Below are positions 11,334 to 22,267 of a stretch of 64,000 nucleotides of DNA, piece after piece. Numbering within the stretch: the first letter of the stretch is position 1; every line of letters begins with the position of its first letter. Under the pieces are notes generated by a model. That model did not search any database, was not told the origin of the DNA, and saw only the letters and a program-made list of their open reading frames with translations. Origin of the DNA: Icerya purchasi (Eukaryota > Arthropoda > Insecta > Hemiptera > Monophlebidae); the NCBI GenBank assembly GCA_039619475.1, contig CM077115.1, forward strand, positions 393,672,557 through 393,736,556, in the 5' to 3' direction. Both the position numbers and the translations under genes were made by a program.

Positions 11334-11376
11334 TTTTCATAACCCCTCCCGAAATTTCGGTCTAGATACGGCCCTG
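10423..11376. mobile_element. Non-autonomous terminal-inverted-repeat DNA transposon with internal tandem repeats
   Basis: The ends are inverted copies of CAGGGCCGTATCT (10423-10435 and, inverted, 11364-11376). Subterminal C/G-rich stretches such as GGGTTCAACCC and CCCCTCCC follow at both ends. CAGGG starts and this layout suit the hAT superfamily, but the flanking 8 bases (CTCACAGC and ACATGAAT) do not match, so no target duplication supports the boundaries. Inside lie a 38-bp tandem array (10737-10980), a TGTAACGAAA-rich part and a (TA)n tract (about 11296-11330). There is no transposase. The right half recurs inverted at 18465-18925. Confidence 0.65.
10737..10980 (+). repeat. Perfect 38-bp tandem repeat, six full units plus a partial
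   Basis: Units start at 10737, 10775, 10813, 10851, 10889, 10927 and 10965 (16 bases of the last). The unit begins TCCCAATTTTATGTAATGC and ends in CTCAAAAAAGTG. The units appear identical to each other, which indicates recent expansion or gene conversion, in contrast with the decayed surroundings. Confidence 0.95.
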
Positions 11377-12265
11377 ACATGAATTCGAGCAGATTTTCAA
11401 ATCAAAATATTCAACTACTTCTCAATACTGACCGGTGATTGGGGTCTTCCATATTAAGCATTTTTCTTCGCATCGACCTCTTGGATTTCTACTAGCAAGC
11501 TAAAAATCAAGCTGTCCTGCCAGAGAAGTATGGCAGATTTGTTTTTTTTTTTTTTGAATTTGTTTTAATATTTCGCCACATTACTAGAAGTACCGGAACA
11601 CATTGGTCACTAATGTATATTTGCACATTATATGTCGAGGCTGGATAATAGAATTTAAGTGAGATTCAAAGTTACCAAGTTTATCTTGAGACCGAATTTT
11701 TTATCTTTTTATTGGTCAATCAAAGATTTACCGAGTAGTATAAAACGTAGTTAAAATAATAGTCGCCATTATCCTATTGGTGCAGAATTTTTCTCATCAA
11801 ATTGCTATCAGGAACGTACTCTCCAATTCAATATGTTATTTACGTACCCAAAGCTACTCTAGTATACATTTTTTTAAATCTTGTTTCTTCCTATAAGCCG
11901 TTTTAAATTTACAACTTTATTCCAAACAAAAAGCAAAAAAAAAAATCAAAAAAACAGTAATATTGTTAATTTTAGTTATTGACTATTTGTTTAGCATTAC
12001 ATGGTTACACTATTTTTCCCGACGTATATTTCTAAATAAATATTTACATTTTAATTCAAACTCTTTACTTTTTTTCTTCCAGTGAAAATTAACAATAGCT
12101 GCAAATATTTTACACGGCACACAATTCGTTAGTGCATCTCGTATGAAAATAACTTCTTTTTTGCCAATTAGTTTTTACTAATTTACACCCCCCCCCCCCC
12201 CCGCGATGTCATTGTAACTTATTAAAATATAATTTATTTCATCCAAATGGTGTTTAATGTCAGAC
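11377..12265. other. No gene seen
   Basis: AT-rich sequence. It contains a T-run near 11541-11555 and a 16-base poly(C) run near 12187-12202. Confidence 0.6.
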
Positions 12266-12296
<31 letters not shown>

Positions 12297-12440
12297 CGAG
12301 GGGATATGGTTTTTAGCCTTCTACTATGGTCCATGTTGAGTTAATCATTGTGTTTTCACTACAATGGAGTTGGGTATCGAACCCATTCCTGTTCACTAAA
12401 CATACTACAATTTAAACGGTTATGCTGGATTACTAATTTT
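12266..12440 (-). mobile_element. Possible tRNA-derived SINE (B-box on minus strand)
   Basis: The minus strand at 12373-12383 reads GGTTCGATACC, a perfect match to the RNA polymerase III B-box consensus GGTTCGANNCC. About 35 bases upstream AGCATAACCGTTT could be a degenerate A-box. The unit ends at a 29-base A-run on the plus strand (12266-12294), that is, a T-run at the element's 3' end, which could act as a Pol III terminator. No second copy was seen in the window, so the call rests on the box match alone. Confidence 0.35.
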
Positions 12441-12489
12441 ATGAAGTCTAAAAAAAAATAGAAAATATTTATACACATTTCAATATTAA

Positions 12490-13640
12490 ATAGTATTAAC
12501 CATCTAAGTCATTCAGAAAATGATTTTCAAAGAATACGGAGTGTGAAGGGTAAAACACCCAGTGGTACCTACCCGATAGATAGCCTTGAAGTCCTGGGAT
12601 TTCTTACGCTTCAATCGTCTTACATCACTAAAAATATCTAGCAGTCCGCAGCGGGATAGGTAATATGACTTTTCAATCTCCATGCGTGTCTTCGGGCACT
12701 AATTTTAATAACCTCTGCCACATACTCTATGCCTAAATTGTTCTGATGTAAGGTTAAGTTTGTCACATATCACGACGCCATGGTTATGAGCCTAAGAATT
12801 TTATTCTGTGTAGTCTATATTATCCTAAAATTTGTACATGTAGCACAACCCTAAAGCTCAGTAAGTCCACATAGGTTTCGAAAACACTTGCGTATATTAA
12901 ATATTTCTTGTTTGTATCCAGTACGCTTTTTCTTTCTATAAGACAATACATTATTTTGACGCGAATATCTGATTTTCTTTTCTTAGCCTGTGTATGATGC
13001 TGTTTCTGCGTTAAAGGCTAACTAGGTGTAACATAGTTTACTGTTGTCCGCAAACTCCGTGTTATTTATCCTAACAGTTGTCTTTTCCATCCGTAAGTTG
13101 GGCATTTATTAATTTCCTTTCATTTAATCGGAAATTCCACTTTTTAAGCCAGTTTTTCGCCACTGTAAATTATTACTTGCCATCGTCGAATCTGTATGTG
13201 ACACAGGTAACACCGTGTCGTCAACAAAAGTAGCCCCCCATCTGTACACTACTCGTTACGGTAAAATCTGCTGTGTATATATATGAAATACAATGTTAGT
13301 CCTATTACTGAGCCTTAGTCACTTTTAATAAAACTGGGTGTATTTCTGGATAGGCATGTTTATAACAATGCGCTTGTAAATTTCGCTAATGGAGATATAA
13401 ATTTAACAAACCAGCTAATAATTGAATTTTTAATTTACAGAATAAAAACCAGCGTGCTGAACTTCGTCAAAAACCCGTTAGACATCGAGGAACGCCGCTG
13501 TACGTACCTTTTTTGTCTCTAAGCTTTTCCCAATTACATCAAGCATCCTGTGCATCAATGGTAAAATGTTTTTTCAAAAAAAACTGCCCGATGTTCCGAA
13601 GTAGCATTATTAACTGTAATCTATTTAATATTAATTTTTA
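12490..13640 (-). pseudogene. Jockey-like LINE relic: RT palm and thumb
   Basis: Read on the minus strand with several frameshifts, the conserved RT blocks appear in order: KKVRTAAFLDV (motif A, about 13482-13508), SVIGLTLYFIY...TADF (motif B region, about 13270-13330), ATFVDDT (motif C, about 13211-13231), FSKPMWTY (thumb, about 12861-12884) and VAEVIKISARRHAWRL (about 12660-12705). These match Jockey-clade proteins closely (TAAFLDV, LYxIYTADL, ATFADDT, KPIWTYG). Stops are frequent, so it is inactive. No RNase H follows, in keeping with that clade. Confidence 0.82.
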
Positions 13641-13803
13641 CATTACCCTCGACAAAACGGCAACAAAATACGGACATGATAATTTGCGGGTGTAAGCGGA
13701 ATACCGCATTATAAACGTCAGCAGCATCGCAGATTTTCACTGAACTTTTCATTCGAGGGTTCGGTATTTATTAAATTGAAAGCGGATTTTTTTTCCTTTT
13801 CAG

Positions 13804-13938
13804 CGTTTTATGCCTTTCAGCTGTTCCAGTGACACTGACTTGATCGGAGAAGATAACCCTGAACGGGACTTTTTAAAAAGTCAACAATTTCACTGTTCAC
13901 AGCAACCGTTAAGAATGCGACTTGAAAACTGTTTCCAG
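13804..13938 (+). CDS. Candidate internal exon of an unknown host gene
   Basis: A pyrimidine-rich tract ending TTTTCCTTTTCAG precedes 13804 and CAG/GTAAGCG follows 13938; both fit canonical intron borders. Between them 135 bases (45 codons exactly) are open in one frame only. That frame reads RFMPFSCSSDTDLIGEDNPE near the start and QPLRMRLENCFQ at the end. The codon content is mixed and less AT-rich than the surroundings. It lies on the plus strand just upstream (in minus-strand terms) of the Jockey relic. No domain is recognised and no partner exon was found, so the call depends on the splice signals. Confidence 0.4.
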
Positions 13939-14431
13939 GTAAGCGTGAAATAAATCCGCCGTTTGTGTGGAATTTCATTCAAAATCTGTTACCATGTTTT
14001 ACAACCGGAAAAATGCGATTTTTTAGTTGTTTGATTTTTTTTTTTTTTCATACACTTCCGTGAAGAGTATAATCATCGACGCTGCGGGCTAAAATTTATT
14101 TAAGTAATTTTTAAACATTTTTAGTCTTTAATTTCTACTAATTGTTTTTTTTTTTTTTGATCTCTTTTACTTTACTATTAAATTGTTCTTTGTTTGACGA
14201 ATTCCCGTCTGATACCATTTTGGCCCAAGTGTTCTCTTTAGAAAAAACCCGTTGGCCTACTACTAAAATAGGATAATTTTTTTATTCCTCTGGTGTTTAT
14301 ATCAATAGAAGTTTCAGAGTTGCTGCTACTATTTGAATCTCTCTAATTATAATATCGCACAGATTGCCAGTTTGAGTTTTTATTAGGGTTCTTCGATTTA
14401 GTTTTGAATCCAAGCATTGCCCATCCATTTT
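13939..14431. other. No gene seen
   Basis: AT-rich sequence with T-runs near 14036-14048 and 14145-14158. GCCCATCCATTTT at 14419-14431 is the left target duplication of the next element. Confidence 0.6.
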
Positions 14432-14745
14432 CTTCTTTTTTTTTTCTTTTTTTTGGGGGGGGGCGCGCCAGCGGCATTGACCCAACAACAAGAAAACTAA
14501 GCTAATAAATAAATAACTAAGCGGTCCGAAATGGACGCAACAAAGGACAGCAGTGCGGACACCACAGAAGATGAAGGAAATGAGAGGATAAAGGAAGAGT
14601 TATAGGGAGTAGGGAGACCTAATGACAGGAGCTGACTGTATAAAAGGGAGCGTTCGTTACGAAGAGCAGGACACTCAAAGAAAATGTGATTAGCATCACA
14701 TGTACGAGGAGGATCACAATCGTGGAGAGAACAATTAGGAGAAGG
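14432..14745 (-). mobile_element. Family A LINE, 3' end copy with 13-bp target duplication
   Basis: The copy is 5'-truncated. It keeps the finger and the C-terminus: CSLHDCDPPRTCDANHIFFE, then LPTPYNSSFILSFPSSSVV and SFVASISDRLVI before the stop, in one uninterrupted frame. The 3' hairpin lies at 14461-14483 and is followed (minus strand) by an A-rich tail. GCCCATCCATTTT occurs at 14419-14431 and again at 14746-14758, a clear duplication made on insertion. The intact frame suggests it is among the younger copies. Confidence 0.92.
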
Positions 14746-14758
14746 GCCCATCCATTTT

Positions 14759-15051
14759 ACGATTATATAAATATATCGCAGTACTTCCTCCATGCATTAT
14801 TATCGAATCGCCCAAAACTAAAAAAATAAACGAGTAATCTGAAAAAAAAATATAAAGAAAGAATAATTTTTGAATATAAAAATACCATTTGTAATAAAAA
14901 AAAGTCTAAAAATTCATAACGGAAAGGTGATTCCATAACATGAACCGGCGATGATCTAAAAAAACGTTGGAAAAAAAAGTTACGAAATATATAAAATTTT
15001 GAAATAAATTTCTACACAAACCGCAAATTATTATCACGTTTCTTTTTGTTG
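14759..15051. other. No gene seen
   Basis: AT-rich sequence with many A-runs. Confidence 0.6.
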
Positions 15052-15345
15052 TTTTTTTTTTTTTTTTTTTATTTGGAGCAAGTAAAAAGTAAAGTAAAGT
15101 AGGTCCCATACCATTGACAGGGCGTTGGGATTGTGAAGTTAAGGTTCACAATGTACTAAGCCCAACGGCACTAATGAGAGTAGGGGGGCCAGTTCCTTTC
15201 TCTCGGCCGCCTTTACTTTCCCAGATTTCTCTGGCACCCAATTATTTCAGGCTGGGTAAGCTTGGGAGCGACTTGGATTCGGAGCCAATTGAAATTAACC
15301 CTTTTTCGGCGGCTCTTCATGGCGAAATCTGAAAGATCGGGTTTT
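15052..15345 (-). mobile_element. GC-richer retroposed unit of unknown family, with poly(A) tail
   Basis: On the minus strand a sharply GC-richer unit runs from about 15345 down to 15072 and ends in TTGCTCCAAATAAAAAA with a roughly 20-base A-run. This is the layout of a retroposed element. It has no RT homology and no Pol III boxes that could be recognised. The contrast in composition with the flanks is strong and the borders are sharp. It could be the 3' UTR of an unrecognised LINE, a SINE or a processed transcript. Confidence 0.45.
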
Positions 15346-16214
15346 ATATATTAATTTCAACGTCATTCTTACGCCAGTGATAATATAAAAAGCGTGATAA
15401 AAACCCGCAACGAAATATGTAACGTTTAATTTTTTGAAAAATTAATTATTTCTTTTAAGAATAACGTAACAATTAAAATTTACTGTTTAATAAATATTAC
15501 AGAAACGAACTAAAGATTTCCCCTATGTTGAAACTCCTAAAAGAAAAACGTATTTTAAACACGCTTTAAAGTTCTTATTAACTCCCATTTTTTTCTGAAA
15601 ATTCGCCAAGCGTGAGAACTACTCGGATTATGCTTCCTCTTGAAAATTAAAAAGCCCAGGGGGGGGCCTCCCAGCAGAGAATTTTCTAAGACTTTTAAAA
15701 CAGCAAAGAAGAAATGAAGGGTTCTTTTTTTCTTTTTTTTTCTACGTACGTTTCATTTTAAACACAATTAAATGTTACTCTATATTATTACTGAACTGGC
15801 GAACACAATTACGATCACATATGGCGGTAGCGTTGCCGTGTACTATGATGCAGCTGATAAAACATAAATTTATCACTTCGACGCAGAAAATGTTCTTACT
15901 AGTATTTAGTAAGAAATGTTACAAGTGCGTTTCGAAAAAGTGTTGTTGCAGAACACATATTGTAAAATATGATTTTTCCTATTTGGTCTGGAAAATATAT
16001 GTAGTCCGTCCAATGGTTAAAATAACAATGCCGGGCGAATATTTTATCTGCGATATCAAAAAATTTCTATTTTGTATCATATTATGACGTACAGTATATC
16101 TTCACTAAATAAAAGATCAAGTTTAGATCATTATGTCCGCCTTCGAAAAGCCGGTTATTATACCTAAAGAACCCTATGCTGATAAATTAATAAATGACTA
16201 AAAGAATTAGCACG
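15346..16214. other. No recognised gene
   Basis: AT-rich sequence. A C/G-rich spot (GGGGGGGCCTCCC) lies at about 15660-15672. The 88-codon open frame at 15821-16087 contains CYKCVSKKCCC but has no recognisable domain. Confidence 0.5.
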
Positions 16215-16460
16215 CCGGAGGAAAATTACAAGAAAAAATAATAGAATAAAGTTACAAAAGCGGAACACAAATCAAAAATACTTGGGAGTTGTAATAGGTG
16301 AAAAACTAAAGTTTTACAATCATACGGTTTACGCAGCAAAAAGGAATATACAAAATTTTTAATTATTTTTAATGAATTGTATAATAAGTTAAATTGTAAA
16401 AAAAAAAAAGCGTTAATATTAAATAAAAATGTTACATTATGCTATAATAATACATAAAGA
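16215..16460 (+). pseudogene. LINE relic: RT thumb fragment
   Basis: The frame reads NQKYLGVVIGEKLKFYNHTV at about 16270-16330, which is the K-Y-L-G-V-x-h-D/G block at the start of the RT thumb. After a frameshift KKALILNKNVTLCYNNT (about 16403-16453) fits the following helix. Only this short stretch is recognisable and it lacks any catalytic motif. Confidence 0.58.
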
Positions 16461-18464
16461 TATGTTACATATTAAAATATTTAATAATTTAATAGGAAAT
16501 TCCGAAAGAACGAAAATTACTAAGTCATTTAAAACTGTCAATTACTATTCAGCATTAGTACAAGCAGGAATAAATACAACACGAGATAAAAAAAAAAAAA
16601 ACAACAACATATAATTCTATAATTAAGAATAACTATGCGAAACATCATCCCCATTCACATCAATAAAATTTTACAATAACAACCGTGTCACATACATAAC
16701 GTTATACACATAGAAAGAATCAAATTAAAAACGTTTTACAATTACATTATCTAGATGTGTAAACGTAACGAAACTGCGAAGTTTCTTTCTTAACATTTAC
16801 GATAGATTAGAAAATTTTAAATTTTACTTCAAGCTAATATTTATGTCAATTTTTAACTGGTTACACTTGGGAATTATTTACGTAAAAGAAGAATATGGTT
16901 TTAGCACATACTTATATACGTAGGTATACTATTTTTTAAGAATACAATTATTTTTGAATAAATTAAGTACAGAACCGGCTGCGATGATGAATAGTAAATT
17001 TTAAGAACAGTTCAATAATTTCTGCTACGATGAAACAGAAAAAAATGAAAATTAAGTTAAAATTATTTCAATATTAGAACACGAGAGAACTCTAAACGTT
17101 AAGCCTACATCAGAGCACCGTATAGAAAAAGTTGTTCGATCCTCCTCAGTGTGAACTAAAAAAGACGATCTCCGAACTCACAACAACTCTTCTGTAACTT
17201 TCAGTAGTTATAACACCATTTTAGTTTACCTGTAACGTGACCTTTTTTTCTAACCTACATATGACAGGCAATAATTACCTAAAGTTCACTAATAACCGGA
17301 AGTGTAGTACGTTGCTATTGTGTATAATGCACCTGATTTTGACGAAAACAATTAAAAACGTAAAAAAATAAAATAGTACCAACAGACAACCTCTTAGGAG
17401 AGCAATATTGAAAGTATACAATAAAAACAAAAAAAAAAATATTTTACAAACAATATATATCTATATTATAAAATGAAACAACGTCACTAAAATAAAATGC
17501 AATAACAATAACATACACAGTTTATATTGATTAGGAAATAGTGAACAAGTTAACTAAAAATGTGTAGAGCCAAGACACCTTTAAATTAGGTAGAACACAC
17601 ACATCCCTGTAATAAGTGCAAAAAAAGTTAAAAAATCACAGTAAATAATAATACGAAAAGAAGATCACGAATATTGGCGAAAATGCAACAAAAAAAATTC
17701 GTAACAAATACTAGAGTTTAACGTGAATAAAGAGAATTTATGTAGAACAGATCGCATAAGAAAAACCTAAATGAAAAAAAAAAAAAAAAAATTCGGATGA
17801 TACATTAGTTTCCTAAATCATTTTATACAGTAATGCCGAAAAATTTAATACGAGCGATATCGATACAAACTATTCCGCATAAAAAAAAAAAAAAAAAAAA
17901 AAAGAAAACTAGCAAATAAATTAAATTTATTGAAAACGTTAATACTGTAATTTAAAAAGTATAATTCTCGTAATTCGTCAGAAGAAATCAGCCTAGCGAA
18001 AATTAAGACCATTAAAAATAAATATGTTACATCTCTTTCTAACACGTTTACACGGTAAAACTCGAATTCCTTTTCTCTGAATAAATCGATAATCTTAATG
18101 GTTTTTTTTCGCAGTACCTCTAGGTTTCAGGTTTTCACATATTTTTCTCGCTGTTTCAATGTTCACTCATAAACATCATTTTGGATTTTTATTTTTTATC
18201 CACTAAATATGTGTATTTATTTTATTGTTTTTGATTTATCATATACTCTGTATATGTGTGCTGTAATGACCTTAGTAGTTACAAACGGCGCATATAAAAA
18301 AAGGTGAGGAGGAGAATTTAAAAAAAAATAAATAAAAAAACATTCTCGGCCAGTATTTTAAAACAGAAGCACCCCGTAGACGTTCTATCTTTACCACTAT
18401 GTCGCGCGTCATTATTTCAGCTCTTTTGTTTCCTCCATATTGCCAGGCTTAATGTTTCCTATTT
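16461..18464. other. No gene seen
   Basis: AT-rich sequence with A-runs (for example 17775-17791 and 17881-17903). Frames crossing these runs are low-complexity. Confidence 0.6.
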
Positions 18465-18925
18465 ATCCCCCCTCCAAAAAAATGTATATATATATATATA
18501 TATATACTCGGTCATTTTGGCCTCGCAAGGGGCTGTGCCCCTTGACCCCTCTTGCTTTCATTTCTGTCTCTTTCTCTTCTATACTTTGTATACAATGATC
18601 AAAATTTACAACGTAATTCTTACTGGCATCAACACACACAAAAAATAACATAACCACAAAAATCTTATTCTAACATTTAACTTCCGTTATATAAAATAAG
18701 ACATTTTTTCGTTACATTTTTCATTACATTTTTCATTACATATTTCGTTACATAAAATTATGACGTTTTTAAAATAACAATAACAAAAATCCTATAAAAT
18801 ATAACAAACGTTACATAAAATTGGGACATTTTTTTGGAACATTTTTCCTGGACACTTTTTTGGGACATTTAGCGTTACATAAAATTGGGACATTTTTTTG
18901 GGACATTTTTTCGAATGGGGGGTAG
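18465..18925 (-). mobile_element. Inverted, diverged copy of the repeat at about 10.97-11.34 kb
   Basis: The minus strand repeats the right half of the element at 10423-11376. TGTCCCAATTTTATGTAACG blocks come first, then TGTAACGAAA-like blocks. A stretch follows that can be translated in both copies (SIEEKETEMKARG, SPLR-Q), then a (TA)n tract (18485-18506) and a G-rich end. The 38-bp array is not expanded here. The terminal CAGGGCCGTATCT is not found. The short word TAAGAATTACGTTGTAA appears a second time in opposite orientation at about 18929-18945. Confidence 0.8.
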
Positions 18926-19139
18926 CCTAAGAATTACGTTGTAATTAATATATATATATATTGTTCTTATTTTGAAACTTGAAACGTAATTCATTTGTTC
19001 TTCCACATTTTGTAACTTCTTCTTCTTCTGTTTCCTTTTATCGGATAATGGAGACAAACATGTTGAGCACGTCACAGGCCCATGATATTACTGCTGGGAC
19101 GTCTGATATTTTTAACGAATTTTCTGATACCAACCTTGA

Positions 19140-19400
19140 TTCACTTCTCTTACATGTTTTTCCTCAACTTTTTTATCCAATCGCGATACATATTTACTTT
19201 CTCTGTCAATATGATCTCTCCGAGATACCGCATTTTCCCGTCTTTTAAGTACCATTTCGGTATACATCTTTGTACAGTCGATTTAATACACTTCAGTATA
19301 GGTCGCTTTTCCTGCGTCCAGCTAATCGTCAGTAATCTGCTATACACAGAGAGTTCAATTTTAGAAGCTTCACGAGTCCAGATTTTGCTTCATATGATAA
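19140..19400 (-). pseudogene. LINE relic: C-terminal domain after RT
   Basis: The minus strand reads SKIWTREASKIELSVYSRLL followed by TISWTQEK and later GKMRYLGEIIL. This fits the widespread LINE block R-I-E-A-F-E-x-W-x-x-R-R-x-L-x-I-S-W-T ... R-K-x-x-x-L-G-H-I. The frame is open for 65 codons. The catalytic RT region is absent. Confidence 0.65.
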
Positions 19401-22012
19401 TGAAGTCCAACGACAGCTAATCTGCGCGTTCTTTAATCTTACAAATCTCTCTCTCTCTCTCTTTCCGTCGGAGACATCTAGATTATTAAAATTTTATCCG
19501 CACTAATGATGAAAAATGCAAAAAAAAAAATAACAAAAAACACAAATGAACCATTTAAAACGAACTGCCTGAGCGTGACACTTGCATCTGCTGAGAAAAT
19601 ATTTAACAAGAGATATAACGTGAAGAATTTAAAATGATTCGTATACAGATCTAAAAACAACTTTAATAATGACCCCCCTCAAAGGATTATTATTTAAATC
19701 GCAGAAAGACAAAAATCATTATCCGGCAACTGGAGATTCAGCGTTCAATCATGTCGAATAATTAAACACATTCAGACAACACGTATGTAATTTCACATCG
19801 TGAGATTGAAAACAGCTGCTACGGTCGTCTTTAAAAGTAAACATCTTGACCGTTCAAATTTGCCTTCCGAGGAAATACAGCATCGCCAGATTAAAACGTG
19901 ATTCCAGCAACCAAAATATAAGAATCACAGAGAACATTGCAATTCCCGTTGCAGCGCCCATTAATCACCAGAAAACCGTTAATAATCTGCAGAGCACACT
20001 TTCTTTCACCAACAACAGCTTCAAATATCATTTATCCTGAAAGGAAGACTATTAAAAGCTCGCAGTCTATCGTGGGACAGTTTATAGTACAACAAAACGG
20101 GGAAAAATTTTTTTACAAGTTGCTCGTCTTCAATTCCACCGAAACCTATTACAACTTTTCATAAGTGGTCGTATTTAGAACGATACTGGACGCAGATTCG
20201 CAATTTTACCTCCGTTTACCCAAATTCCGATTCAGTAATCTAGTGTACACCCATAATCATGTAATATTCACCAAGAAACTTAACTATAAAAAAAATTGTA
20301 ATAATACCGCGAACTATTTGCTTGGAAAATTGATATTAAACCGAAAACGTGTCCATGTTTAACATAGTGCAATTATATTATTTTCTCGGCAAATTTACGA
20401 AACAGAGGGCACAAAACTATAATTAAACTACCGTAATACCGTAGCGTCTGTTCAGATAAGACCTGCTAACACATTTAAAGTATAGATAAATCTTTCTTGC
20501 GCCACGTTCATGTCTGTAATTGGCGAGTTCAAAAGGAAAGATTAATAGTAACATGTGGGCTGCGATTATCCGAAAAGTGTTTCACTGCCGCGAATTTAAA
20601 AGTCGATAAAAACCGAAACCACTGGAAAAAAAACCTCGTAGATTTTCGAAAGTAACGAGCAAGGCCGATATAATCAATTAAACCAAGCCGAGAGAAACTT
20701 TTTTTCATTACCCCCAATAAACCACAATGTACTCCGATATAAAATCCATGAGGAGAAAAATCAGACCAATCGAGAATGAACATTTAATACTCCAACCAGC
20801 ATTTCTCTTGAATATCAAGTTTTTACAACAAGTCACATCGGTCCAATACGTTCACAGCATTCTTAAATTAAGAAAAATGTAGTTCACTAATAACACTTAG
20901 TATATTAAAAATATCTAAAAAAAAAAAAAAAAAAGGTGCTAAACCGATAGCGGTAGGACCAGGTAACGTCACATTTCAATTTTTAGCCATGCGCCTAATG
21001 AAATCATCGATACACTGGTACACCGATCTTCTACAACATCTGGATGTACGGCTGGATACACGGTAGGTTTTCATTTTCCCGAAGAGATCAATCGCTAAAA
21101 CCGAATAGGAAGTTACTACTCTCACCTACTAGTTCTGAACACATATAGCATTCAAATATTTTAGTGCTCTTCAAAGTGTTAAGAATTATTAATCTCAAAA
21201 TACGAAACTATTGTGGTAAATGAAAAACCAAAAATACCACCGAGATTTACCTAAGACCAAAATTGTTATCGCTTTAAAGTGCTATTATTACTAAACCCGT
21301 CGTATTTTAGCTGTCTTCTTCGAATACTTGAAGGATTTCGGTAGCATCCGATGATTTAAAATCCCATCAATTAAATTTCCATCGTTTCCACAAGACGAGA
21401 ACAAAAATTCTTGGAATCCGAAGGAGATAACCATTTGCCAATGAGATCCTTTTTGAGGAATTCGACACAAATAAAATGTACAATCAAGTTACATAATCTG
21501 TTTCCAATATTACTTTCCCAACAAAAAAAAAAAAAAAAACATAATTCATGTCCCGAAAATGTACCACAAAATTCCATTTAGATGGCGCATCCCCATTGAA
21601 ATGTGGGACAATGCAAAATGCCTTCGTGTTATGAATTATATATTTAAGCTTTTCATAATATACCGAGTTTAACGGATCCGAAAAAACAAAATATTAGATC
21701 AGTTTTTTCCTCAAGGATTTCCTTTACTTTCCTAATTTTTTCACCATTCAGTTCGATGTTAAAACCGCGTAAACCGGGTAAAAACACTGAATAAGACCCC
21801 CGGTTTTATGGCATTTGGACGAATTATTTTTTTCTTGTTTGTTTGTTTTGATGGAGCAATGTAGTAGTTGTTAACCAAAAGGACCTTTGATGAAAAATAA
21901 AGAATAAGAAAAGTTAATTGGTTTTTAGTTCAGTCAGATTGAAAGGTCACATGAGAGTAGATTATAGAAATGTAATTAGAAACGACGAAACGGTGATTCG
22001 TTTTTGTTTTAC
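19401..22012. other. No recognised gene
   Basis: AT-rich sequence. Overlapping open frames at 19846-20362 are somewhat less AT-rich but match no known family. A-runs occur near 20917-20934 and 21522-21538. Confidence 0.5.
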
Positions 22013-22267
22013 ATTAACATTCGGTTACTGATGTTATATTTTTTTTATATTAAACGAACAACATATGGACATTCACAATTCACAAAAATATATAACATTA
22101 TCTTCGGACTGTTTTATTATATTTATTGTTTTTATATGTATCAGTAAGTCATTTTTAATGGGTTTTTTTTACAATCTAGATAATGTTATATATTTTTGCG
22201 AATTGTGAATGTTATATGTCGTTCGTTTAATATAAAAAAAAAATAACATCAGTAACCGAATGTTAAT
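22013..22267. mobile_element. Fold-back MITE with about 90-bp inverted repeats
   Basis: The left arm (22013-22103) starts ATTAACATTCGGTTACTG and the right arm (22178-22267) is its reverse complement with only a few differences, around a spacer of about 74 bp. The whole unit would form a long hairpin. It has no coding capacity. No flanking duplication was seen. Confidence 0.88.

Noticed and set aside
10415..11384. 8-bp target duplication for the CAGGGCC element
   Set aside because: The flanking octamers CTCACAGC and ACATGAAT do not match, so I do not claim a duplication there.
15821..16087. 88-codon frame with CYKCVSKKCCC
   Set aside because: Cysteines are clustered but there is no known spacing, signal peptide or neighbour; not enough to call a gene.
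19082..19420. 112-codon plus-strand frame
   Set aside because: The minus strand here encodes the conserved LINE block SRLLTISWTQ; the plus frame is its shadow.
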